This document shows positions 61,115-64,000 of a stretch of 64,000 nucleotides of DNA, piece by piece (positions within the stretch are counted from its first letter, which is position 1; every line of letters starts with the position of its first letter). The notes under the pieces were generated by a model, which was not told where the DNA came from, did not search any database, and was given only the letters and a program-made list of their open reading frames with translations. The stretch comes from Kineococcus gynurae (lineage in GTDB: Bacteria; Actinomycetota; Actinomycetes; Actinomycetales; Kineococcaceae), in NCBI RefSeq assembly GCF_050871315.1, contig NZ_JBJLRE010000023.1; one strand, 5' to 3'. A program made the translations under genes and the position numbers.

Positions 61115-63616
61115 ATGTTCGAGAGGTTCACCGACCGCGCCCGACGGGTCGTCGTCCTGGCCCAAGAAGAGGCCCGGATGCTCAACCACAACTACATCGG
61201 GACCGAGCACATCCTGCTCGGCCTGATCCACGAGGGCGAGGGCGTCGCGGCCAAGGCCCTGGAGTCCCTCGGCATCTCGCTGGACGCGGTCCGCGAGCAG
61301 GTCCAGGAGATCATCGGGCAGGGCCAGCAGGCCCCGTCGGGCCACATCCCCTTCACCCCGCGGGCGAAGAAGGTCCTGGAGCTGTCGCTGCGCGAGGCGC
61401 TGCAGCTCGGCCACAACTACATCGGGACCGAGCACATCCTGCTCGGCCTCATCCGCGAGGGCGAGGGCGTCGCCGCCCAGGTCCTCGTGAAGCTGGGCGC
61501 CGACCTGAACCGGGTCCGCCAGCAGGTCATCCAGCTGCTCAGCGGCTACCAGGGCAAGGAACCCGCCACCGCCGGCGGTCCCCAGGAGGGCACCCCGTCG
61601 GGTTCGCTGGTCCTCGACCAGTTCGGGCGCAACCTCACCCAGGCCGCCCGCGAGGGCAAGCTCGACCCGGTCATCGGTCGCGACCCGCAGATCGAGCGGG
61701 TCATGCAGGTGCTCTCCCGCCGCACCAAGAACAACCCGATCCTCATCGGGGAGCCGGGCGTCGGGAAGACTGCCGTCGTCGAGGGCCTCGCGCAGTCCGT
61801 CGTGCGCGGCGAGGTCCCGGAGACCCTCAAGGACAAGCAGATCTACACCCTCGACCTCGGTGCGCTGGTCGCCGGTTCCCGCTACCGCGGTGACTTCGAG
61901 GAGCGGCTGCGCAAGGTCCTCAAGGAGATCCGTACGCGCGGCGACATCATCCTGTTCATCGACGAGATCCACACCCTCGTCGGGGCCGGTGCCGCCGAGG
62001 GCGCGATCGACGCCGCCAGCATCCTCAAGCCGATGCTGGCCCGGGGTGAGCTGCAGACCATCGGGGCGACGACCCTCGACGAGTACCGCAAGCACATCGA
62101 GAAGGACCCGGCCCTGGAGCGTCGTTTCCAGCCGATCCAGGTGCCCGAGCCGAACCTCGCCCACGCCATCGAGATCCTCAAGGGGCTGCGCGACCGGTAC
62201 GAGGCCCACCACCGGGTCTCGATCACCGACGCCGCCCTGGTCGCGGCGGCGACGCTGGCCGACCGCTACGTCAACGACCGCTACCTGCCGGACAAGGCGA
62301 TCGACCTGATCGACGAGGCCGGGGCCCGCTTGCGCATCCGTCGGATGACCGCACCGCCGGACCTGCGCGAGTTCGACGAGCGCATCGCCGACGTGCGCCG
62401 CGACAAGGAGTCCGCGATCGACGCGCAGGACTTCGAGAAGGCCGCCTCGTTGCGCGACAACGAGAAGAAGCTGCTGGCGCAGAAGGCCGAGCGCGAGAAG
62501 CAGTGGAAGGCCGGCGACATGGACGTGATCGCCGAGGTCGACGAGGAGCTGATCGCCGAGGTCCTCGCCACCGCCACCGGCATCCCGGTCGTGCGCCTCA
62601 CCGAGGAGGAGTCCTCGCGGTTGCTCAACATGGAGGCCGAGCTCCACAAGCGCGTCATCGGTCAGAACGACGCGATCAAGGCGCTCTCGCAGGCCATCCG
62701 GCGCACCCGTGCGGGTCTGAAGGACCCGAAGCGCCCCGGTGGGTCGTTCATCTTCGCCGGCCCCACCGGCGTTGGGAAGACCGAGCTCGCCAAGGCGCTC
62801 GCGGAGTTCCTCTTCGGCGAGGAGGACGCGCTCATCCAGCTCGACATGAGCGAGTTCTCCGAGAAGCACACCGTCTCGCGACTGTTCGGGTCCCCGCCCG
62901 GATACGTCGGCTACGAGGAGGGCGGGCAGCTCACCGAGAAGGTGCGCCGCAAGCCGTTCTCCGTCGTCCTCTTCGACGAGGTCGAGAAGGCGCACCCGGA
63001 CATCTTCAACTCGCTGCTGCAGATCCTGGAGGACGGTCGCCTGACCGACTCCCAGGGCCGTTCGGTGGACTTCAAGAACACCGTGATCATCATGACCACC
63101 AACCTCGGGACGCGGGACATCTCCAAGGGCGTCTCCACCGGCTTCGCCGCCGGGGCGAGCTCGGGGCAGACGAACTACGACCGGATGAAGGCCAAGGTCA
63201 ACGACGAGCTGAAGCAGCACTTCCGCCCGGAGTTCCTGAACCGCGTCGACGACATGGTCGTGTTCCCGCAGCTGACCCAGGAGGAGATCGTCCAGATCGT
63301 CGACCTCTTCCTGGTCCGCCTCGACAGCCGCCTGAAGGACAAGGACATGGGCATCGAGCTCACGCCCTCGGCCAAGCAGCTGCTGGCGACCAAGGGGTAC
63401 GACCCGGTGCTCGGGGCCCGGCCGCTGCGCCGGACCATCCAGCGCGACATCGAGGACGTCCTGTCCGAGAAGATCCTGTTCGGCGACCTGCGCGCCGGTC
63501 AGATCGTCTCGGTGGACACCTCGGGCGAGGGTGCCGACGCCGTCTTCACCTTCGAGGGCACCGACAAGGAGGACCTCCCGGTCACCGTGCCCGTGGGCGA
63601 CGGCGTGAACGACTGA
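61115..63616 (+). CDS. clpC: ATP-dependent Clp protease ATP-binding subunit ClpC
   Basis: An 833-residue Hsp100 unfoldase that feeds ClpP. Two Clp-N repeats (ILLGLIHEGEGVAA and ILLGLIREGEGVAA) occupy about 1-145. Walker A1 GEPGVGKTA is near 212, a UVR/coiled-coil middle domain with DFEKAASLRDNEKKLLAQK near 440, and Walker A2 GPTGVGKTELAKAL near 549. A ClpP-interaction loop is expected near LTEKVRRKPFSV, but I did not verify it. The ATG at 61115 is preceded by GAGGAG. A strong terminator follows. Confidence 0.97.
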   Translation: MFERFTDRARRVVVLAQEEARMLNHNYIGTEHILLGLIHEGEGVAAKALESLGISLDAVREQVQEIIGQGQQAPSGHIPFTPRAKKVLELSLREALQLGHNYIGTEHILLGLIREGEGVAAQVLVKLGADLNRVRQQVIQLLSGYQGKEPATAGGPQEGTPSGSLVLDQFGRNLTQAAREGKLDPVIGRDPQIERVMQVLSRRTKNNPILIGEPGVGKTAVVEGLAQSVVRGEVPETLKDKQIYTLDLGALVAGSRYRGDFEERLRKVLKEIRTRGDIILFIDEIHTLVGAGAAEGAIDAASILKPMLARGELQTIGATTLDEYRKHIEKDPALERRFQPIQVPEPNLAHAIEILKGLRDRYEAHHRVSITDAALVAAATLADRYVNDRYLPDKAIDLIDEAGARLRIRRMTAPPDLREFDERIADVRRDKESAIDAQDFEKAASLRDNEKKLLAQKAEREKQWKAGDMDVIAEVDEELIAEVLATATGIPVVRLTEEESSRLLNMEAELHKRVIGQNDAIKALSQAIRRTRAGLKDPKRPGGSFIFAGPTGVGKTELAKALAEFLFGEEDALIQLDMSEFSEKHTVSRLFGSPPGYVGYEEGGQLTEKVRRKPFSVVLFDEVEKAHPDIFNSLLQILEDGRLTDSQGRSVDFKNTVIIMTTNLGTRDISKGVSTGFAAGASSGQTNYDRMKAKVNDELKQHFRPEFLNRVDDMVVFPQLTQEEIVQIVDLFLVRLDSRLKDKDMGIELTPSAKQLLATKGYDPVLGARPLRRTIQRDIEDVLSEKILFGDLRAGQIVSVDTSGEGADAVFTFEGTDKEDLPVTVPVGDGVND

Positions 63617-63634
63617 CGCCCGACCGCACCGATC

Positions 63635-63670
63635 GTCGGCCCGGTCCCCGCACGCGGGGGCCGGGCCGAC
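63635..63670 (+). terminator. clpC terminator
   Basis: Seventeen-base arms (63635-63651, GTCGGCCCGGTCCCCGC, and 63654-63670) with one wobble pair start 18 bases after the clpC stop. The loop is very short, so the inner pairs probably open. Confidence 0.75.
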
Positions 63671-63723
63671 GTGCGTCCGGGGTGACCTCGCCGGGGGCGC
63701 CGACGTCTGCCAGGATCGGCGGG

Positions 63724-64000
63724 ATGTCCCCGGCACCCCTGATCCGCGTGCGCCCGGCCCGGACGAGCGACGTCCCGGCGATCCGCGCCCTGGTCGAGGG
63801 TTACGCCGTCGAGCGCATCCTGCTGGCGAAGGAACTCATCACCCTCTACGAGTCGGTGCAGGAGTTCGTCGTCGCCGACCTCGTCGACACCGACGGGGGC
63901 GACGGCTCCGACGAGGCGGCGGCCCCCGGCCCGGTCCGACTCGTGGGCTGCGGGGCGGTCCACGTGCTCTGGGAGGACCTCGCCGAGGTCCGCACGCTGG
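63724..64000 (+). CDS. Amino-acid N-acetyltransferase (NAGS-like GNAT), partial
   Basis: The first 92 residues of a GNAT-fold protein, cut by the window end. It starts with IRVRPARTSDVPAIRALVEG, then YAVERILLAKELITLYESVQ, the pattern of the short ArgA-type N-acetylglutamate synthases of actinobacteria, which start arginine synthesis. An acidic Asp/Gly insert (about 58-70) precedes VGCGAVHVLWEDLAEVRTL, where the acetyl-CoA site would begin. ATG 63724 is the likely start. Confidence 0.8.
   Translation, partial: MSPAPLIRVRPARTSDVPAIRALVEGYAVERILLAKELITLYESVQEFVVADLVDTDGGDGSDEAAAPGPVRLVGCGAVHVLWEDLAEVRTL

Overview
The window is a very G+C-rich chromosomal segment of an actinomycete. The evidence is strong third-position GC, frequent GTG starts, GTGA/ATGA overlaps, an Lsr2 nucleoid protein, a SARP regulator, ClpC, a DUF2342 zincin and the ppa / dacB / DUF2342 / tilS / hpt / ftsH / folEPBK / DUF3180 order. 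The family set would suit a Kineosporiaceae-like soil actinobacterium, but that assignment is inference. No rRNA, tRNA, CRISPR array, complete insertion sequence or prophage was seen.

Layout. 1-150 is almost pure G and looks like a sequencing or assembly artefact at a contig end. It truncates a CitA/DcuS-type sensor kinase, which is followed by its response regulator (to 1.9 kb). 1.9-5.0 kb carries two reverse-strand GGDEF-EAL proteins, one intact and one eroded. 5-9 kb has an SMP-30 family enzyme, a secreted cell-wall-binding repeat protein, Ada and a MerR regulator. 9.1-19.2 kb is a housekeeping block: ppa, divergent dacB, DUF2342 zincin, tilS, hpt, ftsH, then a tightly overlapped folE-folP-folB-folK-DUF3180 operon. 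19.2-24.2 kb is more variable: a DHFR-like reductase, an NAD-dependent epimerase, a frameshifted lipoprotein gene overlapping a DUF222/HNH protein, and a membrane-anchored EEP-family hydrolase. 24.3-28 kb is a glycine betaine/choline-type ABC importer (ATPase divergent from two permeases and a binding lipoprotein). It is followed by two PH-domain membrane proteins, a 54-aa protein and a methyltransferase.

31-47 kb is an extracellular polysaccharide locus. It has two GH26-like hydrolases, a Wzy-like polymerase, a Wzz-like protein whose kinase-like domain has lost its P-loop, a Wzx-like flippase, three glycosyltransferases and a four-gene nucleotide-sugar cassette (cytidylyltransferase, epimerase, RfbC-like cupin, SAF-type oxidoreductase). 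47.3-51.3 kb returns to core genes: DUF2520 protein, panC, lysS, a 57-aa membrane protein and lsr2. An ABC-2 exporter pair follows.

53.2-61 kb is the most interesting part: two flavoprotein oxidoreductase genes flank a large SARP/AAA/TPR regulator, with an MpaB/DUF2236 oxygenase-like gene downstream. Upstream of each flavoprotein gene lie GCAAGCG-like heptamers at an exact 11-bp period, with the last one 8 bp before a possible -10. This is the operator geometry known for SARP activators and suggests a self-contained regulon. The window ends with clpC and the start of an amino-acid N-acetyltransferase gene.
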